A DNA stretch of 7,220 bases, from NCBI GenBank assembly GCA_023254755.1, contig JALRKU010000404.1, forward strand, positions 1 through 7,220. Direction: 5' to 3'. This DNA is from Aeromicrobium sp. GTDB lineage: Bacteria > Actinomycetota > Actinomycetes > Propionibacteriales > Nocardioidaceae. The notes under the pieces were generated by a model. The model searched no databases and had not been told where the DNA came from. It saw nothing but the letters and a program-made list of their open reading frames with translations. Shown here piece after piece: positions 1-6,883 of the stretch (positions within the stretch are counted from its first letter, which is position 1; each line of letters opens with the position of its first letter). The translations under genes were made by a program, and so were the position numbers.

Positions 1-2813
1 AGTCGCCGGACCAGACCCTCACCCGCGCGATCGGCTCGTGCCGCGACAGCGCGTGGCTGCTCGTGTCGCTGCTGCGGCAGTACGGACTCGCGGCACGCTT
101 CGTGTCGGGGTACCTCGTGCAGCTGACGTCGGACCAGACGACCGTCGAGGGCGGCGCCGACGGTCCCGCCGAGGACTTCACGGACCTGCACGCGTGGACC
201 GAGGTGTTCCTCCCGGGCGCGGGCTGGGTCGGGCTCGACCCGACCTCCGCGCTGTTCGCCGGCGAGGGACACATCCCGCTGTCGGCCACGCCGCATCCCT
301 CGTCGGCGGCGCCCATCTCCGGTGTCACCGAGCCCGTCGGCGTCGAGTTCTCGTTCTCCAACACGGTGCGCCGCATCCACGAGCCGCCGCGGGTCACCCG
401 GCCGTACACCGACGCGGCGTGGCAGCGCATCGACGCCCTGGGGGAGCAGGTCGACGCACGTCTCGTGGCCGGCGACGTGCGCCTCACCCAGGGCGGTGAG
501 CCGACGTTCGTGTCGCTCGACGACATGACCTCGGCGCAGTGGAACACCGACGCCGACGGTGACGACAAGCGTCGGCTCGCCGCCGAGCTCGCCGAGAGGT
601 TGCGCGAGACGTACGCCGCCGGCGGCGTCGTCCACCGCGGCCAGGGCAAGTGGTATCCCGGCGAGCCGCTGCCGCGCTGGCAGCTTGCCCTGCAGTGGCG
701 CCGCGACGGCGTGCCGCTGTGGTCCGACCCCAAGCTCCTCGCCGACCCCTGGGACGCCGACAGCGGACGCGACGACGCACCCGCCGGTGCAGCGGCACTG
801 GCCGCCGAGGTGGTGCGAGTGCTCGGGCTGCCGGACTCACAGGTGCGACCGGCCTACGAGGACCCGCTGCTGGCCCTGGCCGCCGAGCTCAGGCTGCCCG
901 ACGGCGAACGCCCCGACACCGATCCCGTCACCGCCACCGCCGGCGACGCCGCGGCGCTCGACGCCGAGGAGACGACCCCCACCGGCTGGGTGGTCCCGGT
1001 CGTCACGGGCGACGAGTGGTGCAGCCCGGACTGGCGGTTCCGTCGGGGTCGCCTCGTCCTGGTCCCCGGCACCTCACCGGTCGGACTGCGCCTGCCGCTG
1101 GACGCGATCAGCTGGACCGACCCCGAGGCGCCGGCGGAGCCGTCGTACCTCCGGGGCGACACGCCGCTGGATCCCGGCGTCCCGGAGGTGCCGGTCGTGC
1201 CGGTCGAGGACCAGCCCACCACCGCGCTGGCGTTCGAGGCCCGCGACGGCCACGTGCACGTCTTCCTGCCGCCGACCGAGCGGCTCGATGACTACGCCGC
1301 GCTGCTGCGGGTCGTCGACCGGGCTGCCACGGCCCTCGACCTGCCCGTCGTGCTCGAGGGCTACGGTCCGCCGCCCGACCCGCGACTCACCCAGCTCGTC
1401 GTGACCCCCGACCCCGGCGTCATCGAGGTCAACGTGCAGCCATCGGCGTCCTGGGCCGAGCTGCGCGACCTGACGACGACCCTGTACGAGACCGCGCGAC
1501 GCACCCGGCTGTCGACCGAGAAGTTCGACCTCGACGGCACCCACACGGGCACCGGCGGCGGCAACCACATCACGCTCGGCGGGGCCGACCCGGCGGACTC
1601 GCCGCTGCTGCGGCGGCCCGACCTGCTGGCGAGCATGGTGGCCTACTGGCAGCGGCATCCGTCGTTGTCGTACCTGTTCTCGGGTCGCTTCATCGGCCCG
1701 ACCAGACAGGCGCCGCGCTTCGACGAGGGGCGTCCCGAGGCGGTCTACGAGGCCGAGATCGCGCTCTCGGAGATCCACCGCATCGCCGGCGAGGCCGCCG
1801 ACCGCGGTGACGACCCGCCGCTGTGGCTGGTCGACCGCGCCCTGCGGCACATCCTGACCGACCTGACCGGCAACACGCACCGCGCCGAGTTCTGCATCGA
1901 CAAGCTGTACAGCCCCGACTCGTCGCGCGGGCGGCTGGGACTGCTGGAGCTGCGCGGCTTCGAGATGCCGCCCCACCCGCAGATGGCTCTCGTGCAGTCG
2001 CTGCTCGTGCGCTCCCTCGTCGCGATGTTCTGGGAGCAGCCGTACCGCGCTCCGCTCGTGCGGTGGGGCATGGCGCTGCACGAGGACTTCCTGCTGCCGC
2101 ACGGCGCCTCGCAGGACCTCGCGGCGGTCGTCGCCGACCTCCAGGCGTTCGGCATCGACTTCGACCCCACGTGGCTCGACCCGTTCACGGAGTTCCGCTT
2201 CCCGCGACTCGGCCGCACGCACCTGCCGGTCGCCGGGTCCGACAGGATCGAGCTCGAGCTGCGTCAGGGCATCGAGCCGTGGAACGTGCTCGGCGAGGAG
2301 GCCACGGCCGGCGGCACCGCCCGGTACGTGGACTCCTCCGTCGAGCGGGTGCAGGTGCTCGTCCGAGGTGTTTCGCCCGACCGACAGCTCGTCACGTGCC
2401 AAGGTGTTCCCGTGCCTCTCACCCCCACCGGATCGAACGGTGAGTGGTTCGCGGGCGTCCGCTACCGCGCCTGGCAACCGCCGTCGGCGCTGCACCCGTC
2501 GATCGAGGTGCACTCGCCACTGACCTTCGAGGTCGTCGACCGCGCCTCCGCGACGTCGCTCGGCGGCGCCACCTACCACGTCGTCCACCCCGGGGGACGC
2601 GCTCACGAGAACCCCCCGGTCAACGCCCGCGAGGCCGAGGGAAGGCGCGACGCGCGCTTCGAGCCGCTCGGGCACACCACCGGAGCGATCGACGTCGCTG
2701 CGCTCGACTCGCTGGCGCGGCGAGCGGCCACGGTCGAGCAGCCGCACACGCTCGACCTGCGACGGGTGCTGCGCACGCGTCCCGCCTCCCGCACGGACAA
2801 GGAGGCTCGGTGA
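1..2813 (+). CDS. Transglutaminase-like / DUF2126 (COG4196) fusion protein, 5'-truncated
   Basis: Reading begins at base 3 and the 5' end lies outside the window. About 936 residues are visible; the family is usually near 1,100, so roughly the first 170 (transglutaminase N-terminal beta domain and start of the core) are missing. The papain-like core keeps its triad: Cys in GSCRDSAW (codon 39-41), His in DLHAWTEVF (189-191), Asp in GLDPT (237-239). From about base 480 the DUF2126 region follows, opening with LTQGGEPTF, then GQGKWYPGEPLPRW, EVNVQPSASW (from 1425), HTGTGGGNHITLGG (1542-1583), THRAEFCIDKLYSPD (near 1878), RYVDSSVER and a C-terminal GRAHENPPVNAREAE. The DUF2126 region has been proposed from sequence comparison to have a glutamine-synthetase/GCS-like carboxylate-amine ligase fold; the Glu of EVNV and the GGGNH loop would fit metal/ATP binding, but that assignment is inference. 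Probably cytoplasmic: no membrane segment is seen. It is first of three co-directional genes and its stop overlaps the next start. Substrate unknown. Family call firm. Confidence 0.95.
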   Translation, partial: SPDQTLTRAIGSCRDSAWLLVSLLRQYGLAARFVSGYLVQLTSDQTTVEGGADGPAEDFTDLHAWTEVFLPGAGWVGLDPTSALFAGEGHIPLSATPHPSSAAPISGVTEPVGVEFSFSNTVRRIHEPPRVTRPYTDAAWQRIDALGEQVDARLVAGDVRLTQGGEPTFVSLDDMTSAQWNTDADGDDKRRLAAELAERLRETYAAGGVVHRGQGKWYPGEPLPRWQLALQWRRDGVPLWSDPKLLADPWDADSGRDDAPAGAAALAAEVVRVLGLPDSQVRPAYEDPLLALAAELRLPDGERPDTDPVTATAGDAAALDAEETTPTGWVVPVVTGDEWCSPDWRFRRGRLVLVPGTSPVGLRLPLDAISWTDPEAPAEPSYLRGDTPLDPGVPEVPVVPVEDQPTTALAFEARDGHVHVFLPPTERLDDYAALLRVVDRAATALDLPVVLEGYGPPPDPRLTQLVVTPDPGVIEVNVQPSASWAELRDLTTTLYETARRTRLSTEKFDLDGTHTGTGGGNHITLGGADPADSPLLRRPDLLASMVAYWQRHPSLSYLFSGRFIGPTRQAPRFDEGRPEAVYEAEIALSEIHRIAGEAADRGDDPPLWLVDRALRHILTDLTGNTHRAEFCIDKLYSPDSSRGRLGLLELRGFEMPPHPQMALVQSLLVRSLVAMFWEQPYRAPLVRWGMALHEDFLLPHGASQDLAAVVADLQAFGIDFDPTWLDPFTEFRFPRLGRTHLPVAGSDRIELELRQGIEPWNVLGEEATAGGTARYVDSSVERVQVLVRGVSPDRQLVTCQGVPVPLTPTGSNGEWFAGVRYRAWQPPSALHPSIEVHSPLTFEVVDRASATSLGGATYHVVHPGGRAHENPPVNAREAEGRRDARFEPLGHTTGAIDVAALDSLARRAATVEQPHTLDLRRVLRTRPASRTDKEAR
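2799..2805 (+). promoter_or_regulatory. Shine-Dalgarno site for the ATP-grasp/alpha-E gene
   Basis: AAGGAGG is a near-perfect anti-16S match lying inside the last codons of the upstream gene, four bases before GTG at 2810. It decides the start of the second gene, whose frame is open much further upstream without any family similarity. With the GTGA stop/start overlap it indicates translational coupling. Confidence 0.8.
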
Positions 2814-5296
2814 CCGCTCTGCGGGCCTACGCAGCGAGGGTCAACCAGCCGACCCTGACCCCCGACGGGCCCTCGGGAACCGTGCTGGCCGGCACCTACG
2901 ACGAGGTCATCGCCCCCGACGGCACGTTGCGTCCCGGCTGGGCCGGCATCGCCGAGAACGCGGTCCAGCTGACCGACGAGGAGCTGCGCCGGGTGCGTGG
3001 CGACGTCGAGCGATTCCTCGCCGACGACGGCGTCACCTACACGCCGGCTCGCGACGGCTCCGACGCCGAGCCGTGGAGGCTCGACCCGTTCCCGCTGATC
3101 CTCTCGGCCGAGGAGTGGTCGCCGCTGGAGACCGGCCTGGCCCAGCGCGTCGAGCTGCTCAACGCTCTGCTGGTCGACCTGTACGGGCCCCAGACCCTGC
3201 TCTCGCGCGGGATCGTCCCGCCGGCCGTCGTGTTCGGCCACAGCGGCTTCCTGCGGGTCGCGGCGCGGGCGTCGGCCCGCACCGACCGTCCGCTGCTGTT
3301 CGCGGCGACCGACCTGGGCCGCAACGCCGACGGCGACTGGGTGGTCGCGGCCGACCGGGCCCAGGCGCCCTCCGGCGTCGGCTACGCGATGGAGAACCGT
3401 CGCGTGATCTCGCGGGTCCTGCCCGACCTGTACCGGCGTGCGGGACTCCATCGGATGGCGCCGTTCTTCCAGGCGCTGCGATCCACCCTGATCGAGGCGG
3501 CACCCGAGGACAGGCCGAATCCGCGCGTCGTCGTCCTGTCGCCCGGATCGCACTCGGAGACGGCGTACGACCAGGCGTTCGTGGCCTCGAGCCTCGGGTT
3601 CCCGCTCGTCGAGGGCAGCGACCTGACGATGCGTGACGGTGCCGTCTGGATGCGCGTGTTCGGTCGCCTGGAGCGGGTCGACGTGATCCTGCGCCGGGTC
3701 GACGCCGCCTGGAGCGATGCCCTCGAGCTGCGCAAGGACTCCCAGCTGGGCGTCGCGGGACTCTCCGAGGCGGTGCGCCGCGGCACGGTCCGCGTCGTCA
3801 ACGGCCTCGGCGCCGGAGTCCTGGAGAACCCGGCGCTGCTGCCCTACCTGTCACAGGCGTGCGAGGTGCTGCTCGACGAACCACTGCGCCTGCCCTCGGT
3901 CCAGACGTGGTGGGCCGGCGACCCGGTCGGACGCGAGGTCGTGCTCGACAGGATCGACGAGCTCGTGGTGCGCACGATCGACGGGGCCGACGTGGTGTCG
4001 GCGGCGGGCGAGCAGACGCCGGGCCTGCGCGAGCGCGTGCTCGCGTCTCCGCACCGCTTCGTCGCGCAGGAGCCCTTGGCCCTCTCGCAGGCGCCGGCGG
4101 TCGGCGCCGACGGTCTCGCTCCGCACCCCGTCACGCTGCGAGCGTTCACGCTGCGGCACGGGTCGGGCTACCGACCGATGGTCGGAGGTCTGGCCAGCGT
4201 CTACGCCGACGGACGGCCGGCCGCGAGCAAGGACGTCTGGGTCATCAAGGACGTCCCCGACGCGCTCGACCAGGGCGTCGCGGAGCTGCTGCCCATGACG
4301 CACGCCCGAGAGCCCGAGGCGCTGGTGCCTCGCGTCGTCGAGGACCTGTTCTGGTTCGGGCGCTACTCCGAACGTGCCGAAGACCTGCTGCGGTTGATCC
4401 TGACGGCCCACGCGGGGGCGCAGGACTTCCGCTCCCGACCGCACAGCGTCGGCGGCGCCGCGCTGGCCGTGCTGATGGACGCGATCGCGTCGTTGGCCGG
4501 ACGGGTCGACTCCGACGACCACGACGAGGTGTTCCGGGCCGTGCTGCTCGAGCCGCGCCGTCGGGGCGGCGTGGCGCAGTCGCTCGCGTCGCTGCGTCGC
4601 TCGGCGCAGAGCGTGCGCGACCAGCTGTCGTCCGACACGTGGCACGCGCTCGGTGACGTCGATCGTGCCGTGGGTCAGCTGCGCGCCTACCGCTACAGCC
4701 ACCAGATCGCGGAGAGCTCGGGGCGCATGCTCACCGGCGTGCTCGCGCTCCAGGGCGTCACCGCCAACATGATGCGCGACCCGGGATGGCACATGCTCGA
4801 GGCCGGCCGTCTGGTCGAGCGCAGCCTCCAGCTCGCCCAGCTGCTGAGGGCCACCGCAGTGGTCCGCCGCGGCATCGACGTCGACCGCGAGGTCCACACA
4901 GCGGTGCTGACGATCTCCGAGAGCGTCGTGACCCACCGTCGTCGCTACCGCGGCTACGTGCGGCTCCGCGGCGTCCTCGACCTGCTGCTGCTCGACCCCG
5001 ACAACCCGCGGTCCGTCGCGTTCGCCCTCGCCCGCCTCGGCGAGCACCTCGCCGCGATGCCCGGCTCGACCGGGTCGAGCCGCCCCGAGCGACTCCTGGC
5101 CGACCTGCGCGACGAGCTGGCGGCGGTCGACGTCGCCGAGCTGGCCGTCGCCGAGGGCGAGCGCCGGGTGCACCTCGAGCAGTTCCTCGACATCTTCGTC
5201 GACCGGATGTCCCGGTTCGCCACCGCCGTCGGCGAGGTCCACTTCGCCGCCCCGCCCGTGCCGCGCGTGTTCGGCTTCGCGACGGTGCAGGAGTGA
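2810..5296 (+). CDS. Circularly permuted type 2 ATP-grasp fused to alpha-E domain protein
   Basis: An 828-residue protein starting at GTG 2810. Residues 1 to about 500 match the circularly permuted ATP-grasp family (DUF404/DUF407): TYDEVIAPDG near the N-terminus, ADRAQAPSGVGYAMENRR near residue 185, SPGSHSETAYDQAF, VDVILRRVDAAWSDALELR near 290, then VVNGLGAGVLENPALLPYL and LPSVQTWW. Residues about 506-828 match the all-helical alpha-E domain (DUF403), starting with PRVVEDLFWFGRYSERAE and carrying two GRxxER helices (517-522 and 666-671). In many bacteria these halves are separate adjacent genes of about 480 and 310 residues; here they are one chain with no break. ATP-grasp enzymes of this class are predicted to form amide bonds using ATP; the alpha-E domain has no established activity. 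The GTG start overlaps the preceding TGA and has a strong ribosome site. No signal peptide or membrane segment is visible, so a cytoplasmic location is likely. The substrate is unknown; family assignment is firm, the reaction is predicted. Confidence 0.95.
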   Translation: MTALRAYAARVNQPTLTPDGPSGTVLAGTYDEVIAPDGTLRPGWAGIAENAVQLTDEELRRVRGDVERFLADDGVTYTPARDGSDAEPWRLDPFPLILSAEEWSPLETGLAQRVELLNALLVDLYGPQTLLSRGIVPPAVVFGHSGFLRVAARASARTDRPLLFAATDLGRNADGDWVVAADRAQAPSGVGYAMENRRVISRVLPDLYRRAGLHRMAPFFQALRSTLIEAAPEDRPNPRVVVLSPGSHSETAYDQAFVASSLGFPLVEGSDLTMRDGAVWMRVFGRLERVDVILRRVDAAWSDALELRKDSQLGVAGLSEAVRRGTVRVVNGLGAGVLENPALLPYLSQACEVLLDEPLRLPSVQTWWAGDPVGREVVLDRIDELVVRTIDGADVVSAAGEQTPGLRERVLASPHRFVAQEPLALSQAPAVGADGLAPHPVTLRAFTLRHGSGYRPMVGGLASVYADGRPAASKDVWVIKDVPDALDQGVAELLPMTHAREPEALVPRVVEDLFWFGRYSERAEDLLRLILTAHAGAQDFRSRPHSVGGAALAVLMDAIASLAGRVDSDDHDEVFRAVLLEPRRRGGVAQSLASLRRSAQSVRDQLSSDTWHALGDVDRAVGQLRAYRYSHQIAESSGRMLTGVLALQGVTANMMRDPGWHMLEAGRLVERSLQLAQLLRATAVVRRGIDVDREVHTAVLTISESVVTHRRRYRGYVRLRGVLDLLLLDPDNPRSVAFALARLGEHLAAMPGSTGSSRPERLLADLRDELAAVDVAELAVAEGERRVHLEQFLDIFVDRMSRFATAVGEVHFAAPPVPRVFGFATVQE
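5062..5082. repeat. Perfect 9-bp inverted repeat inside the alpha-E region
   Basis: CGGCTCGAC (5062-5070) and its exact reverse complement GTCGAGCCG (5074-5082) flank a three-base CGG loop. It falls in a Gly/Ser/Pro linker between helices (PGSTGSSRPE), so it is unlikely to be needed for protein fold. It could form a short hairpin in the mRNA. In sequence this GC-rich, rich in TCGA-like words, chance is a fair explanation. Confidence 0.5.
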
Positions 5297-5298
5297 GC

Positions 5299-5303
5299 GG
5301 GGA
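5299..5303 (+). promoter_or_regulatory. Shine-Dalgarno site for the stand-alone transglutaminase gene
   Basis: GGGGA lies seven bases before ATG 5311 and is the best-spaced ribosome site at this junction. The other purine run, AGGAG at 5289-5293, runs into the alternative GTG at 5293 and is too close to serve it, while being 17 bases from ATG 5311. This favours ATG 5311 as the start. Confidence 0.5.
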
Positions 5304-5310
5304 TGACGCG

Positions 5311-6201
5311 ATGACGCAGCACTACCGCGTGTCGCACCGCACGACGTACTCCTACGACGACGACGTGTCCGACAGCCTGGGCATCGCCTACCTCGTGCCG
5401 CGCGACCTGGCGTGGCAGAAGGTCGTCAGCCAGGAGATCTCGATCGACCCCGAGCCCGGCGACCGCTCGAGCGACGTCGACTACTACGGGAACACGGTCA
5501 CGTACTTCCAGGTCACCGAGCCGCATCGCGTCCTCTCGATCCACGGGCTCAGCGAGGTCGAGGTGTTCGCCCCGGTCTACGACGAGGCGGCGCTGGCCCA
5601 GCCCTGGGAGCAGGCCCGTCCGGCCGAGAGGCCGGACGTCCCCGACGCGTGGCAGGCCCTCGACCTGACGTTGCCGTCGCCGCTCGTGCCGCTCGTGCCG
5701 GGGGCGCACGAGTACGCCGCGGCGTCGCTCACCCCCGGGCGGCCGGTCGGCGAGGCGCTGACCGACCTGATGCACCGCATCCATGCCGAGTTCACCTACG
5801 ACAAGACGGCCACGACCGTCACGTCGACGATCGACGACGTGCTCGGCACCCGGGCCGGGGTGTGCCAGGACTTCGCCCAGCTGACCCTGTCGTGCCTGCG
5901 CTCGCACGGGCTCGCGGCGCGCTACGTCAGCGGCTACCTCGCCACGACCCCTCCGCCCGGCAAGGAGCGGATCGTCGGCGCCGACGCGACCCACGCCTGG
6001 GCGGCCGTGTGGATCCCGGGGGAGTCGACGGGCGGTGGCTGGCTCGCGATCGATCCGACCAACGACCAGTGGGCGAACGACCGCTACGTCACGGTCGCCT
6101 GGGGTCGTGACTACGGCGACGTGCCGCCGGTGAAGGGCGTCATCTTCACCGAGGCGAAGAAGTCGACCCTGCGCGTCGAGGTCGACGTCGCGCCCGTCTG
6201 A
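5311..6201 (+). CDS. Transglutaminase family protein (COG1305-type, stand-alone)
   Basis: A 296-residue protein of usual family length. The N-terminal part (residues 1 to about 85, starting HYRVSHRTTYSY) matches the bacterial transglutaminase N-terminal beta domain. The papain-like core has all three catalytic residues: Cys185 in GVCQDFAQL, His228 in ATHAWAAVW and Asp248 in AIDPTND, plus the SGYL motif after the catalytic helix. Such proteins may act as amide-bond proteases or transferases rather than true cross-linkers; the actual reaction is not known. ATG 5311 is chosen because GGGGA is well spaced before it and homologues begin close to HYRV; in-frame GTG 5293, overlapping the preceding TGA, would add six residues. 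No signal peptide or membrane segment is seen. It is the last of three co-directional genes and is followed at once by a hairpin. Its core shares little with the transglutaminase domain of the first gene outside the active-site blocks, so a recent duplication is unlikely. Confidence 0.93.
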   Translation: MTQHYRVSHRTTYSYDDDVSDSLGIAYLVPRDLAWQKVVSQEISIDPEPGDRSSDVDYYGNTVTYFQVTEPHRVLSIHGLSEVEVFAPVYDEAALAQPWEQARPAERPDVPDAWQALDLTLPSPLVPLVPGAHEYAAASLTPGRPVGEALTDLMHRIHAEFTYDKTATTVTSTIDDVLGTRAGVCQDFAQLTLSCLRSHGLAARYVSGYLATTPPPGKERIVGADATHAWAAVWIPGESTGGGWLAIDPTNDQWANDRYVTVAWGRDYGDVPPVKGVIFTEAKKSTLRVEVDVAPV

Positions 6202-6233
6202 CGCGGGTGTCGGTCGAAACGCCGACACCTGCG
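6202..6233 (+). terminator. Hairpin terminator after the transglutaminase operon
   Basis: The hairpin begins at the base after the TGA at 6199-6201. CGCGGGTGTCGG (6202-6213) pairs with CCGACACCTGCG (6222-6233) over 12 positions with a single G-T wobble; an extra T-G pair closes a six-base CGAAAC loop. No T-tract follows, as is usual for terminators in high-GC actinomycetes. Stem length and placement make it a convincing transcript end for the three-gene operon, insulating the next gene. Confidence 0.75.
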
Positions 6234-6248
6234 GTCGGCCGGCGAAAA

Positions 6249-6254
6249 TACGAT
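6249..6254 (+). promoter_or_regulatory. Probable -10 element (TACGAT) of the DUF2510 gene
   Basis: TACGAT fits the actinobacterial TAnnnT -10 consensus and sits in an AT-richer patch (GAAAATACGAT) in otherwise very GC-rich DNA. A transcript starting 7-8 bases after its last T would begin at about 6261-6262, exactly at the GTG of the next gene, so a leaderless mRNA is plausible. No good -35 hexamer is seen at the usual spacing. Confidence 0.5.
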
Positions 6255-6261
6255 GTCGTGC

Positions 6262-6840
6262 GTGACGGACGAGCGACCGCAGGCGGGCTGGTACGACGAC
6301 GGTTCGGGCCGTCCGCGATGGTGGGACGGCGTCGAGTGGGGCCAGTACGCCACCGTGCCGGAGTCCATCCCGCCCTCTGCGGCGCCGACCCGGCGACGTC
6401 GAGGGTTGCTGATCGGTGGGATCGCCGCACTCCTCGTCGTCGTGGGGACGGGAGTGGCCGCATCGGTGCTGCTCCTGCGCGGCGACCCGCTGACCGAGGT
6501 CTACGAGGAGTGGAACACGGCAATCGAGACCGCTGACTGCGGACTGTACGAGCGGATCACCACCGAGTCGTTCCGAGACGACTACGCCGGCGACGACGGG
6601 TACTCGTGCTCGTCCTTCGAAGAGCTGTCGGACCCGGACTTCCTTGACGACTTCGACTTCGAGGTGCGGTCGAGCACGACGGAGGGCACGAGCGGCACCC
6701 TCGAGGTCTGGCAGAGCTGGCTCGAGGACGACGGAGACGAGGGCACCGGCGACGTTCGCCGGGAGGTGGTCACCACCTACGGGCTGATCCAGCAGGGCGG
6801 GGACTGGCTGTTCGACACGGCGGACACCCCCGACGAGTGA
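6262..6840 (+). CDS. DUF2510 domain single-pass membrane protein, hypothetical
   Basis: A 192-residue protein from GTG 6262 (195 if ATG 6253 is used). Residues 7-30 carry a DUF2510 motif, AGWYDDGSGRPRWWDGVEW, a short Trp/Gly-rich module common at the N-termini of actinobacterial membrane proteins and of unknown function. A basic RRRR stretch precedes one membrane helix (about residues 48-72, LLIGGIAALLVVVG onward), so the DUF2510 part should be cytoplasmic and the rest outside the cell. The outer domain of about 115 residues is strongly acidic, holds just two cysteines (DCGLYE and YSCSSF, 23 residues apart) that could form a disulfide, and ends with GLIQQGGDWLFDT. This layout resembles NTF2-like/DUF4878-type stalk domains, a weak inference. 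GTG 6262 is preferred because ATG 6253 overlaps a likely -10 box and neither start has a ribosome site; the difference is three residues. A hairpin and own promoter separate it from the transglutaminase operon. Function unknown. Confidence 0.85.
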   Translation: MTDERPQAGWYDDGSGRPRWWDGVEWGQYATVPESIPPSAAPTRRRRGLLIGGIAALLVVVGTGVAASVLLLRGDPLTEVYEEWNTAIETADCGLYERITTESFRDDYAGDDGYSCSSFEELSDPDFLDDFDFEVRSSTTEGTSGTLEVWQSWLEDDGDEGTGDVRREVVTTYGLIQQGGDWLFDTADTPDE

Positions 6841-6869
6841 CACCCGGCCTGCACGAACGTGGACGGGTG
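6841..6869 (+). terminator. Weak inverted repeat after the DUF2510 gene
   Basis: CACCCG (6841-6846), directly after the stop codon, can pair with CGGGTG (6864-6869) across a 17-base loop that may hold a three-pair inner helix (CAC/GTG around GAAC). The stem is short and has no T-tract, so it may be a weak terminator or chance. Confidence 0.25.
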
Positions 6870-6871
6870 GG

Positions 6872-6877
6872 CACACT
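6872..6877 (+). promoter_or_regulatory. Possible -10 element (CACACT) for the metallopeptidase gene
   Basis: CACACT ends seven bases before GTG 6884, the spacing expected for a leaderless start, but matches TAnnnT only at the second and last positions. The overlapping TAGGTC (6877-6882) has the TA but not the final T and is badly spaced. The start at 6884 has no ribosome site, which is the main reason to suspect a leaderless promoter here. Confidence 0.25.
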
Positions 6878-6883
6878 AGGTCG

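Noticed and set aside
1823..2443. Alternative + strand frames inside the DUF2126 gene (for example 1823-2443) as possible overlapping genes.
   Set aside because: They show only Arg/Ala/Pro-rich translation, no ribosome site and no family motifs.
1074..2747. Long open frame of 557 codons on the minus strand opposite the DUF2126 region.
   Set aside because: Its translation is Arg/Val/Gly-rich without recognisable motifs, and the + strand here matches DUF2126 throughout. Long antisense frames are expected at about 70% GC.
2444..2809. Upstream in-frame extension of the ATP-grasp gene to an ATG at 2444.
   Set aside because: The extra 122 residues are Arg/Ala-rich shadow sequence of the DUF2126 gene. 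Family similarity begins right after GTG 2810, which has its own AAGGAGG site.
4786..5310. Upstream in-frame extension of the stand-alone transglutaminase to an ATG at 4786.
   Set aside because: The extension is Arg/Pro-rich shadow of the alpha-E coding region; homology starts at HYRVSHRTTY just after ATG 5311.
5680..5697. Two direct copies of CCGCTCGTG in the transglutaminase gene.
   Set aside because: They encode PLVPLVP, part of a Pro/Leu stretch typical of this family, so the repeat follows from the protein sequence and codon bias.
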